The notes under the pieces: generated by a model | Told to the model about the DNA's origin: nothing | The model's input: the letters and a program-made list of their open reading frames with translations, nothing else | Databases searched by the model: none | Shown: piece by piece, positions 33,888-45,800 of the stretch | Position numbering within the stretch: the first letter of the stretch is position 1 | Layout of the letters: every line of letters begins with the position of its first letter | Program-made: the position numbers and the translations under genes | NCBI GenBank assembly: GCA_019188255.1 | Contig: JAETXT010000011.1 | Location: forward strand, 682,001-746,000 | Reading direction: 5' to 3' | DNA from: Verticillium longisporum | Lineage: Eukaryota > Ascomycota > Sordariomycetes > Glomerellales > Plectosphaerellaceae | DNA length: 64,000 nt

Positions 33888-35119
33888 TCAAATCAGGCCG
33901 CAAAGACGGAGGTTCTCCTGGATGATGATATCTGCGCGGACAGAGTTAGCTTCTGCAGTATTGCATCAAGCCCAAGCTAGCTAGGACTCACCATTGACGG
34001 CCGCCATGACGAAGCGGATTTGCGTCGTATCCGTCGCGCAGGTGAAGTGCGTGTAGATCTGCTTGGTCTCATGCTGGTTCAAGCTGACGAAACGGTTGAG
34101 AATGTAGTCGCACGCCGCGGCGTAGTCATCGCCACCCTCGTAGTCAGGGAAGTAGTTCTTCATGGGGCTGACGGGCAACTTCTCCTTGAAACGATCGATC
34201 TTGTTCAGGAAGAGGATGATAGACGTCTTGATGAACCACCTTGAGTTGCAAATCGAGTCAAACAGTGTCAACGCCTCCTGCATACGGTTGACCGTCTCAT
34301 CTTCGAAAAGCAGCTGGTCGTATTCGGAAATGGCAACGAGGAAGAGGATTGTTGTGACGTTCTCGAAGCAGTGAATCCACTTCTTTCGCTCTGATCGCTG
34401 GCCACCGACATCGAACATCCTGTAGGTCAGATCGCCAATGATGAACGTGGTCTCCGTAATACCAGTCGTCTTGACACGCGATCGCAGGACATCTTGGTCG
34501 TTGGGCATGTAATCAGGGGCGGCGATTCGGGCAATGTTATCGAAGTAGCTGACGTTTGTTAGCAACGAATGCAATTTCGAGCCGTGCGTGGGCAACTCAC
34601 TATCTCGCCGAATCGTTAAGCTGGTACTCCCTGGAGCGCTTGAAGCACTCCTGGACACCGCGGTCCTTCCACAGCGCCTCGATGGCGCTGCCGACCTCGG
34701 GAGGCAGGACATCGCCCTCAATCTGAGCCGGCTGCATGAAGATGGTCTGGACGTGGTACTCCATGCGCTGGTCCTCAAACGGAAGCTCGAGAGACTCCAT
34801 GGCCTCGAGGATGACACGCATCGACTGGACGGTGTTGCTGAAGATGATTTCCTTGAACGACACGCGCTCGTCGCGCGAGAAGCCTCCCTCGAGGAAGAGC
34901 ATCAACTGCTTGAGGATCGTGAACTTTCCAAATTAACCAGCACCTGTAGACGTGTTAAAATGAAAGCCGAGAGACGACAGAAATCACGTTGCTGGACATA
35001 CCCAGAAGAAGCATCTTGATCTCGTTGCGCTGCATCATCTTATCCCTCTTGAGCTGGTTCTCAATCTCCTCGTTCCGGGCCTTGCCCTCCTTCTCCTCCG
35101 TACTCATTCCGCAACCCAT
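33888..35119 (-). CDS. gna1: G-protein alpha subunit (group I, GNA-1 type) with damaged P-loop exon
   Basis: Heterotrimeric G-protein alpha subunit that couples receptors to cAMP and MAPK signalling at the plasma membrane. Exons: 35119-35002, 34943-34601, 34548-33992, 33931-33888; together 353 codons, the exact GNA-1 length. The start MGCGMS carries myristoylation and palmitoylation sites; the end RLCGLI has the pertussis-toxin type Cys. G2 to G5 boxes are intact ([28 protein letters not shown]). Exon 2, however, reads GAG-stop-FGKFT where GAGESGKST is expected: TAA at 34935-34933 replaces Glu43, and Ser44 and the Mg-binding Ser47 are Phe. Further replacements follow (QLMLFLEGG for QMKLIHEGG, Val for Glu, Phe for Leu). 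All changed bases are A on the plus strand. As written the protein would be truncated at residue 42; see findings. Confidence 0.93.
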
Positions 35120-38100
35120 GGTGCCGGTGTTTCCTGGTGCTGAATATGTGGTGTATTATAGTGGGACAGTTCGAAGTTTAGTGTGACTGCTCGTTGGCGA
35201 GACTTGGGTACCAATGTTGACCTGCTGATGAAGAATATTTGATTAGCCCACGCTTCTTCGCGAGCCAAATAGAATGCTATTCCAAGCTGCGCCTCGAGAT
35301 ATGTCGTGCAGCTTCGGCCCGTGTTATTCATCGACTTGTGTATGATTTTCCATCCGACGTGGCGTGATTGTGCAAGAGTCGCGAGCGAGTTCGGTAGATC
35401 GCGAGGGTAGGCGGATGTCGTTCTCGAGAGGCGTGTCGAGGTCGAGTTTGGTGGCTCAGGAGGCCAGGCGAGGAGACGGCCAAGGAGACAACCGCCGGAA
35501 TAGGTACGACGACAAGAATTGCGCGGGAACAGCGCGGCACAGGGCAGAACTCACCAATCCTACAGTCGTTGTGCACCAGTCAATTGACGATGGCAATGGG
35601 AATGAAGCAAAAAGGAACGAGAGACGGCAACAAAACCGATCGTCGGCGTGGTGAGAGATGGATGGTTGCGACGGGGTCTTCGAGATTGGGGGAGAAGGGG
35701 AAAAAGAGAAAGGGGCTTTGGTGTGTTTTGGCGGGGGAGGTGCGTTTAAGGGGGGTGGAGAGGACCAAGGACTGGCGGCCGGGGGGGGGGGGAAGGGACA
35801 TGGACGGGGATGGGATGAGATGGGATGGGCCTGGGAGACGAGAGAAGGCCGTGGCCGGGGGTGTGTGGGTGACAATAAGCCAGACGCCAGTGCGGTTTCG
35901 GGTGGTACGGGGCTGCAGGTACACAGTATGGGAGCGGATCTGTGGGCATCGTTCGAATGCAGGAGTAGGGGACAGACTCAAGGGACCATCAGCGACAAGG
36001 GCGCCCCGACCACTCCACTACACGCTGGAAGGCATCAGCAAGGCATCAGGTGTGGGTGGCCCACGGAGCACCCAGTGGTTGCTGGGAGTAACAGTGCGAA
36101 GATGCCAAACAAGTGACACTGGACCTGTCGCTCCCCGGCGGGGCGCCCACCCCGAATGCACTGGTGTCGCAGGTGGGGACACTGCGCCGTCCAGTCACAG
36201 GGCGCAGACGGGCTAGGTCGACGATGTCTTTGAAGTGAGGAAGGAACTACCCAAGCTACCTCTTGCTTGCCTCGCCTCGCCTCGCCGCCCTGGCCTGGTC
36301 GTCCCTGCCCGCCGCCCTGACTAATGTAAAATTTCCTCGCGCCATTCAGATCACGGACCCCAGCCATTGTCGTCTGTAGTCTGTGGGCGGTGGTTTGTGA
36401 TGGAGTCCTGAGTGCCATTACACTCTGATGGGTCTTCGCCCAAAATGCTCCAGGTGAGAACCCACGAACTCGGAAACGGCAATCGCCTCTTCGCTGATGC
36501 TGACTGAATCTCTGGGTGCAGTGTGCGGACAGATACCTGCCGGCATATGTACAGGACAAAGTCCCAGGTCCTGCAAGGGGATGCACCAAGGCACCCAGCG
36601 GGTATCCCCTGCAATGACCTGCAGAAGTACCTCTTCCAGCCATCGCCGACACCAGTGACGGACGTCACCCATCTTGGGAACAAGTGTACAGGCTCGTCAG
36701 GTGCCCATTTGACGAGTACCTCTCCGTAAGACCTGGCGCCGGGCGACATATTAATCTACCTACGGTGCGCGTCGGCGGCATCTGGTGGTGTCGTGGGGGG
36801 CCTCGGCAACCACCAGCAACAGCGTAGTAACAGAAACAGAACCATCTCCCCAGCGGACGGGCGCTGTGTACCTACCTCGTCAAGCTTGCTTTTAAAGCAC
36901 GCCAGTCAATCCAGGCACTCACATGCACTACCGAGCGCGGCTTCGCCGGCGCCATCTTCCAACCCCTCTTGCGCAGCTCGCAGCTTGCCACCCGCTGGAG
37001 CTGAAGCCTGCACGGCCGTGATTGACAAAAATACTGGATCAACGTGCGGGTGAGCTGGGGACGTGTCCCGTTACTAACCTCGTTCGCTCGCGCAACCATC
37101 CAGGCAACACATCTCCTACTGATCAGCGGCCTCTCATTTAATCTGTAAGGGGGGGCCTGATCGCTGATGACGGACAGCCAGCTTTCGCCATGCTGCGGTG
37201 TATCCGCCCAAAGAAGGCATCGAGAACCTGGCCTGGTTCTGAATACCTAGGTATGCTGCGGATGCCCGTTGGGCATCACAATACCTTTCTTCCACTGGCT
37301 GAATGCTGTCGACACGCGGTTGCTTGCTTGACTCGTCGCCTCGATAAACGGTTTCGTTTGCCCTCGTCACTTTTCTTTGTCTGCTTTTTGTGCAGCTGCA
37401 GCATGCCGCTGCACTGGACTGTAATGTTGCCAGTCTGCATCAGCTGTCGTCGAAAAGCATCAATATGTAGGGCGATGTCTCTCAACGGCTCGAAGGTGCC
37501 GGGCCATTTGGAATAGACGGACAGCGTGCCGACAAAACAAGTGCGCGCCTATGGAACGACAAAGAATCGTTCTTCTGGAAAAGCATCAACCGACAGTCTG
37601 GAAAGACGCTTCTGCACCTTCAACTGCCAGAACTTGCTTTTCTGGGAATCGATATATGACCGAGTCTGCACGGCGTACCAAGGGTGCATAGGCTGGGCTT
37701 TTCGTCTTGGGAACCAGGGCCAGGCCAAAGATGAGAGACAGCCTTCAATGTCTGTCTTGCTGTCCGCGAGATGATTGGGCACCACGCAGCTTCTCTCCCT
37801 GCATTCGGAGCCTGCTGGATGCTTACGGTCAAAGGGGGGCCTAAGGCCTGCCAAGACCCACGATGCACCGACATCAGCCTGGTCAAACATTTGGCATCAA
37901 AGCCGACAAGCAACTCGGTTACAGAAGCCGGCGTTGAGCAACGGGAGCTATGAAGAGGTTCCTACAGGTCTCAAGCCTTGTGGTCATGGAGCCGGGCCGG
38001 CGGCGCCACACTTGTACAATTGTAACTGTCTGAGGGTGGCCAACCTCTGGTTGCCCGTCAATCGAATGATCGAAATAGTGCTGCGTTGCTTGCGTCTGGG

Positions 38101-40231
38101 GTTTCTACTCTCAGGCAGCAACTGACCATGCGTGTTGGCGATCATGTGGCCGGGAACCCGAGCTTCTGTCGCCGCTCGACAGCAGGCAGCACTCGGACTG
38201 ATCATCCCGTCGTTTCCAGTGATGGCTTTCAAGAAGAGCTACCGGCCACCCCTATTGCAAGGCTGCGCTTCTTTCACGAAGTGTTCGGTGTCGGCAGAAC
38301 GTGGTTTTCCCCACCTGGGATAAGAGGTGAGCCACAACTGGGATTCAACTGTTCATGCTGAAACGCCAGGCTAGGTTGTGGCACAGAACCTGTAAGGTTT
38401 CCAGACCACGCAAACATGAGGCATTGTTGCTCATGGTTGCTCTTGAGAGTGAGGGCAGAATCGATAGGCATTGTCAGTGCCTGATACACTTCACAGCCCG
38501 TCGAGCAAGTTTGGGAGCGGCTTGGCGGCCATGACGGGCGCATGCTCCCCCAGATCTTCAAAAGACGCCCCTGTCGTTACAGTACAACGTCCATTGTCAG
38601 AGACATGCAACAACCTAGGCACCCCGGAACGGCACAAATCTCTTCAACCTCGATAGTCTGGCATCATCTCTGCTGGACAAGCAGTTCATGTAACGCAGCT
38701 AGCAGAGGGCAACGGTTCGGTCTACAAAGCGATGCAGCGCACGTCCTCACATTCCAGGAGCAGCGAGTCAGGTGTACCATCTGAAGCCAAATTTCGTCTT
38801 GGAAATAAGGGCAATTTCGCTCGCATCTCTGTCCTCTGCCGGGCTTGGGCCGGAGACTATTGCCAGAAAACCAAGGAACTAGCAGGCCCCCCCTGGCGCA
38901 GTGCTTGCTGCAGTCACAGTACTTCGCGCAGCAGGCAATTCCGAGGCCAGGGGAGCCACATGGCCATTCCCACATTTCGCCCCTTCACGATCCACGGCGA
39001 GATGAGCTGCCCCTGGATTGTGGTGTGCTTGTTACCGCAACGGGAGAGCATATGTGGAGTAACAGATCGTTCCGCGCCCGCATTACGAGCAATCCTCTAT
39101 TCCTAGTCCATCGAACGATGATTGCCTGCTTTGAGGTCGAGAGAGGCGTCGTGCTGCGGGCTGGCGGTTCGTCTCTTTATTAATAATTATTGACTCCCGT
39201 CCGTCGAGTGTCGTTAGCACCTTCTGGCGGAGTTGTGATAAACCCTTCATTTCGAAACGGAAATGGGCGAATTGCCTCTACCATGGTCACCTTGCATTGC
39301 ATCCTTACATCTATATCACGACTGGTATTCTTCGCCGCCCGCTGCCCGAAACGTCATATCTGATGTGTTCTTGGGACGAGAGCCAGAAAAAGACCAAGGA
39401 TGGGTGGACAAGCGTTTCATTTGCCAGCAGTCAGTCGGCTCGCGCACGGTGTTGGTTGCATCGGTCTTCCCCGTCGCTCCTCTTCCGAAGGATTTCCGGG
39501 GGTTCTAGAAGCAATGGAGAGCGACAGCGTGCTTGGCCACCTGAGTTTCATGTTTGCTCCAACGCGGGCGGTTTGTCTATTGAGTCAAGAAAAAGCCGTT
39601 GCAGATCCCTTTTCTGCAGTAGGCACACACCCAGACGCACACATAACCCCTGACCATCCATCCCATGATCAGCGTGGCCGATTCAATGGTACTGTCAGCC
39701 CCCGTATTGTCTGTCTCGCTGGTGGATGAGCGCAGGCGAATCGGCGTCGCTAGGCTGACCCAGGGTTGCTGGCCTTCACTTCATCAGCCGAGGGCCGCTT
39801 TGAGGCATGGGGTGGCATTGAGCCATCGACAAGAGGAATTGGCGGGGCTGTTCATGAGTCGGTTTGGGCGAGTCTTACAACAGTTTCTTCAGCTCGACCA
39901 GCATGGAGACCACGAAGAATCACCACCAGCTCAGGCGAATAGCAATGGGGACCAAACCGAAAAGGCGGTGGGCGAGGTTTTCAGTGAGGTGACCATTGGC
40001 TGGTCGACCTACCGGCCGGTGATCAGGGGCACTGCCGAAAGTCATTAACCACTTTTGGTAGACGTACTGTGCCTTGGAAGGCCGCGTTCAGCCACAGCTT
40101 TACGAGCTTGCGACGACTCTCAGATTAGATTCAAATCGCTAGCTGGCACCAGGAACCTTTGGCGTCCACCATTGAGACCCCCCAATTGGCAACATACCAA
40201 TGAAGCATTTGGTCTGCTTGCTCCAGCCAAC
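35120..40231. other. 5.1-kb region with no recognisable gene
   Basis: The first kilobase is the leader and promoter of gna1, with purine-rich sequence and a 12-G run at 35781-35792. Beyond 36.2 kb I see only short unrelated open frames on both strands, with stops in every frame and no conserved motif, plus TACCTACC motifs near 36760 and 36870. The last 200 bp are the leader of the Smr gene. It is the largest unexplained stretch in the window; a long non-coding RNA or decayed DNA would look like this. Confidence 0.4.
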
Positions 40232-41152
40232 ATGTCTATCCCCATGAACCGTCTCGGCGGCCGCGGTACGCGTCAAAGCCCAACACCCTTCTGCTTGGCA
40301 ATATGTTGTCACCATCAGAACATACCCTTCCCCAATGACAACGTACCCAACGCTAATTCGACCACGCTTCCTTTTCTAGCCCCCGCCCACACGGACAACG
40401 CCGATGACGAGACGGAGCGTGAGTACGACCGTCTCCGCGATCTGGCCCGGGCCGAGGCCGAGAAGCGGGGGTCTTGCTTCGATCGCTCCAAGGAGGCCTA
40501 CCGCAACGGCGACGGCGCCGCCGCCAAGGAGCTCTCCAACCAGGGCAAGCACCACGACGCCCAGGTAGACGCCTACAACCAGCAGGCGTCCGACTTTATC
40601 TTCCGCGCCAACAATGCCCCTGGCCGCATCGACGAGGACGAGATTGACCTCCACGGTCAGTTCGTCGAGGAGGCCGAGCGCATCCTCGAGATGCGCATGC
40701 GCGCCGACCGCGACCGCGGCCAGTCGCACGTCTACGCCATTGTCGGCAAGGGCCACCACAGCGAGCGCGGCATCCAGAAGCTCAAGCCCGCTGTCGAGAA
40801 GCTCTGTCGCGAGATGGGGCTCAACTACGCGACGGACGAGCATAACACGGGTCGTATCCTGATCAACCTCCAGGGCGGCGAGGCGGTCCTCCCGCCGCAG
40901 GGTGGCAAGCACCATGGTCAGCAGCAGCAGGGCCATCACCAGCAGCAGCAGCAGCAGCATGGTGGCTACTCGGGCCACGGCCAGCAGCAGCACGGAGGAC
41001 ACCAGCAGCAACAGCAGCACCAGCAAGGTTACAACCAAGGGCAGCAGCAGCACCAGGGCCAGCAGCAGGCCCAGCAGCAGCAGGACGAGGGTGCGGATCT
41101 TCTTGTCAAGCTTATGCGCAAGATGGAGAAGCACTGCTGTATGATTATGTAA
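40232..41152 (+). CDS. DUF1771-Smr domain protein with Gln/His tail and CaaX-like end
   Basis: Protein of 268 residues. Exon 1 is 40232-40265, a 114-bp intron is 40266-40379 and exon 2 is 40380-41152; the intron happens to be stop-free. The DUF1771 helix hairpin comes first (ETEREYDRLRDLARAEAEKRG), then the Smr endonuclease-like domain (IDLHGQFVEEAERIL, VYAIVGKGHHSE, GRILINL), which in relatives binds or nicks nucleic acid. A 65-residue Gln/His/Gly-rich tract follows. The last four residues are CMIM preceded by another Cys, which fits a CaaX prenylation box and suggests membrane attachment. Fungal relatives of this Smr type are known; the prenylation is inferred from the terminal motif only. 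Confidence 0.85.
   Translation: MSIPMNRLGGRGTRQSPTPFCLAICCHHQNIPFPNDNVPNANSTTLPFLAPAHTDNADDETEREYDRLRDLARAEAEKRGSCFDRSKEAYRNGDGAAAKELSNQGKHHDAQVDAYNQQASDFIFRANNAPGRIDEDEIDLHGQFVEEAERILEMRMRADRDRGQSHVYAIVGKGHHSERGIQKLKPAVEKLCREMGLNYATDEHNTGRILINLQGGEAVLPPQGGKHHGQQQQGHHQQQQQQHGGYSGHGQQQHGGHQQQQQHQQGYNQGQQQHQGQQQAQQQQDEGADLLVKLMRKMEKHCCMIM
40918..41090 (+). repeat. CAG-rich coding repeat (poly-Gln/His tract)
   Basis: Imperfect CAG/CAC/GGC codon repeats encode the Gln/His/Gly-rich tract between the Smr domain and the CaaX-like end; the longest pure run is six CAG. Confidence 0.85.
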
Positions 41153-41775
41153 ATATGGGCGGAGTTGAGCGCTGGGTAGTAAGGGTGGCTTTTTGGATGG
41201 AACATTTGGTTGGGAGACGTGTGACCCTATTTCAGTAGGGCTTGATACCATTAGGGAGGAGGACTGAATTGATTCTGGAGGTGCGGGTTGAGCAACGAGA
41301 AAATCATGAGCGGCATGTTGCAAGTTTGGATCAACCTTTGCTGGCCAAGACTCCCTGGAAGCCACATCTAGTAGTGGCCACATCTTAAACCCCGCGCCAG
41401 ACTTTTGCATGCGCCTCTACATGATAGCGTATCATAAGCGGATTTCATCTCGGACAAGACGTTCTGAAAAGGCGACGCCTGGGGGCGACCGGTCATGAGG
41501 TTGTGCCTCAGTCTCATATAGCAACGTCCACACCTGGTCACTTATCGCCCAATCTTATCCTTATCGCTACCTTTCCCGAACGAGCCAAGCGCTCTCCAAT
41601 TGGCCATTCCAACCTCCAAGGACCCTCTTGACAAGCCGCGATAGCAACCTCGCAGCCAGACAGCTTTACATCCCAAAGAAATTTCATCATCGCGACAATC
41701 CATCTTTCCTATCACGACCATCACGAAACTCCAACCACCCACCCGAAAACCCCCCAACCACACACACACATCACA
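41153..41775. other. Spacer between the Smr gene and TIM9
   Basis: Contains the Smr gene 3' UTR and the TIM9 promoter and leader. The leader ends in a CCACCCA/CACACACA-rich string typical of fungal 5' UTRs. No gene recognised. Confidence 0.5.
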
Positions 41776-42288
41776 ATGGAAGGGTACGCCTCAGCCCCCG
41801 CGGCACTCCCCGCCGCCCAACGCCCCTGTCGGACCACCAATTCGCTAACGAACCTCCTTCCCATAGCTTGACAAGGACCGAGGAGGCCATGCTCCAGCAG
41901 CGTCTCCAGAAGCGCCAGGTCAAGGAGTTCATGAACGTAAGCAAGCCCGCCAACAATCCACGCTGCATGAGGAGACATATACGCCGCCTGCAATCTCCAC
42001 GGACCCTCGGCCGATCCTCCCCAGTCCGCCGCCGCCGCCCCTTTCGGGGAAAACGAAATCGAAGGAAAGAAGAAGCTGACCGCGATCCAAACGTCACAGA
42101 TCTTCGGCAACGTCGTTGACCACTGCTTCAACGCCTGCATCGACGACTTCACCTCCAAGACGCTCTCGTCGCGCGAGAACGGCTGCATCACCCGCTGCGT
42201 CCAGAAGCAGATGTTCTCCCAGCAGCGCCTCAGCGAGCGCTTCCAGGAGCACAACGCCGAGATGACGGCCAAGATGCAGCAGCAATAA
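41776..42288 (+). CDS. tim9: Mitochondrial inner-membrane translocase subunit TIM9
   Basis: Small TIM chaperone of the intermembrane space that forms a hexamer with TIM10 and escorts carrier proteins to TIM22. Three exons: 41776-41783 (8 bases only), 41867-41936 and 42100-42288, with introns of 83 and 163 bp; the product is 88 residues, the family's usual size. The twin CX3C motif is CFNAC and CITRC. Other conserved strings are LQKRQVKEFM and DDFTSKTLSSREN. The micro-exon start (MEG) is supported because splicing at GTACGC and at CCATAG gives MEGLTRTEEAML in frame. The short first exon means simple gene finders may miss the true start. Confidence 0.93.
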
Positions 42289-42872
42289 ACCCACTGCACG
42301 CATGTTTGCACCGCGTGAGGCCTCACTTAGAGAGGCAGGGACACGCATGTTCTCGGAACAAAACAATAGCACACACCTGTATAACAACCATTATTGTATG
42401 CCCCCGTTCGCGGGATGGCTTGGGAGCCCCTGCTTGGGTCGGGCCGGCCGAAGAAGGGAAAGCGGGTTCACTCGAACGTGTACATCACAAAGAGGGTGGG
42501 AAAGGGGCGGCGCGGGCATAGACAGCAGGCGGTGGATAATGAAACCCCCATTGCCGCGGTTGCTTTTGAAATACGAAGTCAAAATCTCACTCCATCATTC
42601 TACCTTTTCTAACAGTGCACACGGACTCTGGCTCACTTCATGAGGGGTCATCGATGTTGAAAGGCCAATCTGAGGTATCATGGCTACCGTACTGAAATTT
42701 CGTACTATCTAATGTCACACGGCCCGCGACGACGGTTGGTCTCGCGACTGCCAGTCCCCTCCGCAAAGAGTACATACATCCAACGCCCATAACCCCATTT
42801 TCGTCTCCCCAAGATGCTTCCTTCCATCCTGAGAGTGTGGCGGCCTGATATCAAAAGTCGCCATAGGCATAA
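42289..42872. other. Convergent spacer TIM9 / NUP188
   Basis: Two 3' ends converge here. No coding sequence recognised. Confidence 0.5.
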
Positions 42873-45800
42873 CTACTCCAAATCCTCCATGAGCACGTCT
42901 CGAACGGCCTCCATCTGCGCAACGACCTTGGCCTCGAGCACATTGTCCGGTTTCCTCTCATCCCCGGCAGCGTCGATAGCTGCGCCTCTCCATTCGACCT
43001 CGCGCTGACCCAGGGGCAGCAGCCGCTCCTTCAGAAGCTTGCGTGTTGAGAGCCAGAAGTCGATATTTTCCAGAAGTGATGCTGCGTCCCAATCAACTTC
43101 AGGAATGTCGCGATTGTTATTCACGCGGAGAGCGCCGATGACCTTGGTCAACAGAGCTAGCGAGTGAACCTCGGAAACAGCAAGGAGCGTGACGTAGTGC
43201 GGCGCATCGCGCGAGGCCGTACGACTAGCGCCAGGCGCTTCAAACCTCTCCACGCTCGATTTGAGAAGGTGGGGGAACTGGTTCAGAACATAGGCGACCT
43301 CGGGGGCCACTGTTCCACCGAGCGCAGTGAGGAGGTTGAGGAGGAGAGGTAGGACACCCTTCGCCCAAATGCTGTAACACCTCTGAGCGCCGACAACATC
43401 GGAAAATGGCGAGATAATGCCTTTACGCATGTAATTTGTAATGTTAGCCGAAGTCAGGTGGCTTAGCAAGCCATCGGCCGCCATCTGCTCCGCGAGAGTG
43501 GGTAGTGTAGAAAGCTCCAAGAGGAAGAGCAGACTCAGCTCTCCGTAAATCGGGTCGCTGTTGGTCGAGAGTTTGTCTGACCAAGAAAACAGAGATGTCG
43601 CTGCGTGCATGGCGTCGTATGACGCCATGATGTTAAGATCTGAGTCTGGCACTGGTCCATCGCAGGCATACTCAGACAAGCCTGAAGAATGGCGGTTAGG
43701 AGGGCGAAATCCTCCGGCGCGACCGCCGCATTCGAGTCGTGCACAAGACTGATCAGTGATCTGAACCCCTTCGCGACAACAGTATCAAGGAGGTTGAGAA
43801 TAGTCTGCGTCAAAGTTGTTGACGAGCCTTTGGGACCAGACGTTGAAGCGTTGAGGCTTTCCTTGTCCGCGGAGCCGTAAAGCCGCAGTGTGACGTAGAC
43901 TGTCTTCAGGATGGTCCGGTGGTATTCGATGGACTCGGGTCCGAAGGGGTCTTGGACGGCGTTGATCACACTGAACAGGCTGCCCAAGATCTGCTTGATG
44001 TCTTGAGATGTAGGAGATGTTCCGACGAGCCGACGAAGCAACATCAAAGCCAAGTTGGCTCGATCCTCGACGATGCGCACGAAGATATTCTCAGGACCTT
44101 GAGTTGACTGGTTGGAGTTGAGACACTGCTGGGCTACCTGTAGCATTTGCTTCTGGACGTTGGGGTTCTCTGGCAAAGAACTGCTCAGTTCAAGGAGCAA
44201 GAACTCCCATGCGTGGAACAGAGACTGGGAGATCATTAGCAACTGGCCCAATTTCACTCTAAGCAGGCCAGACTTACAATTTGGGCATCGACCAGAGACA
44301 AGTTCGCGTTCGCGATGCCCATTTCATTTCTGAATCCATCATCTCGTCGACCGTGCCAGCCGGGATCGAAGTCCAGCATCGTGTTTGCACGATCCAGGGC
44401 ATAGTAGTACCACTCTCCAAGCTCGCGAGGTTCTAATGCCGTTCGCTTGAGGCTGTCAAGGGATACTCCAGGGTATTTGGATGCAAAATTCTTCGTAAAG
44501 TTGTTGTGCAGTGAGTTGTTGTAGCTTGCCACCTCGACACCATCACGGAGAAAATAGTCGAGATCCGCCACAAGGCTTTTCGCCAGCTCCTCAGCACCGC
44601 CCATCTGTCGCTGGTGGTACAGTTGCATAGCAAAGATCTCAGCGATGTAGGCTGCCATCTTAGCCTCGACCGCTGCCTTCGTGGCATCTGTCCTCGCGGT
44701 CGTGCTCGAGGTCTGTAGCTCTCGCACGAACCGACGAAGGGACTCGAAGTAGGATGAGTCTCTCTGCATCGTGAAGATTGTCCACGGCCAGTGGTTTTGC
44801 GCTGAAGCAACAAAGTCGAGAACCTTCAGCGCCTCCTCCCTCTCCAGGTCGTTGATGGCCTTCAGCTTGGCGAATGCAGTGCTCAGAACTGAGGTGGTCG
44901 CTGATTCAGTAGTTTTATTGTCACCCCTGCTCAGCGCGTCGCGAGGCGTCTTGCCTGTGAGCAGGCAGTTTGACATCCACTGCTGTCGGTTCTGTACAAT
45001 GATAGAAAAGAAGTGCCATGTGGCACAAACTTCGGAGGATTGAAGCAATGGCTTCCCGAGGCCTGACAGGAGTTGCAGGAACGATCTGGACAGGAGCGGG
45101 CCGAGATATCCAAGCAGAGATGGGGGGTCGTCGTGAGCCTTTGAAGCATTGACGACCAGTGCCCCAAGGAGCGCCATCACGGGTTGCCTGAATTCTTCAT
45201 CGACAGCGCTCAGTCGAGCGAAAACAGAGGTTGCTTTGAAGAGATATTCTTCAAACGCGGTTGAGGGCCGCTCCAGGAGAGATGCCACACGCAGCAATGA
45301 GGTTGCGAACCCAATCGTCGAGACTACCTGCCTCCTAATGGCAGATAGTTTGCTGAGGTATAGAGTGGAATCCGGGATGCGCAGTGCAGTGATCCAAGTC
45401 CCAAGAAGAGCCTGAAACCTCAACGAGCCATTGGAGCCAGAGAGGAACGACTCAATGATGTAGTCAGATGCTGGCTGCAAGCAGATGGACAATGAGTCGG
45501 GGCTTCTGGGGTCGCCGATAGAATATGTGTCAGTCACAAGCCTCTCCATGATGGGGATTAGATCTTGAACCAGTATTGTCTGGTGGATTTCCGATGGGAA
45601 CCGCCAGGTAGAGGAGCTCTCGAAGACATCGACGGCACTTTGGGCAATAGCCAGGCTGACTCTTGCAAGCACCTTGTCCGCAACTCCAAGCCAGACATTG
45701 TTTGAGACTTTCTGGCGGCCGACAATCTTGTTGCCAGACTTTCGCTGGATGGCGCTAAGCTTAACGCTGTCGACAAGGCACGTGAACAACCTGACAACGG

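Noticed and set aside
34779..34943. RIP mutation as cause of the G-alpha damage
   Set aside because: RIP changes C to T (G to A); several changes here are T to A or C to A on the plus strand.
40110..40150. GATTCAAATC resembling a tRNA B box
   Set aside because: No matching A box or cloverleaf could be drawn.
43640..43690. A 32- or 38-nt intron in NUP188
   Set aside because: Shorter than any other intron in the window (minimum about 52) and it would delete residues that fit the family; a one-base loss is simpler.
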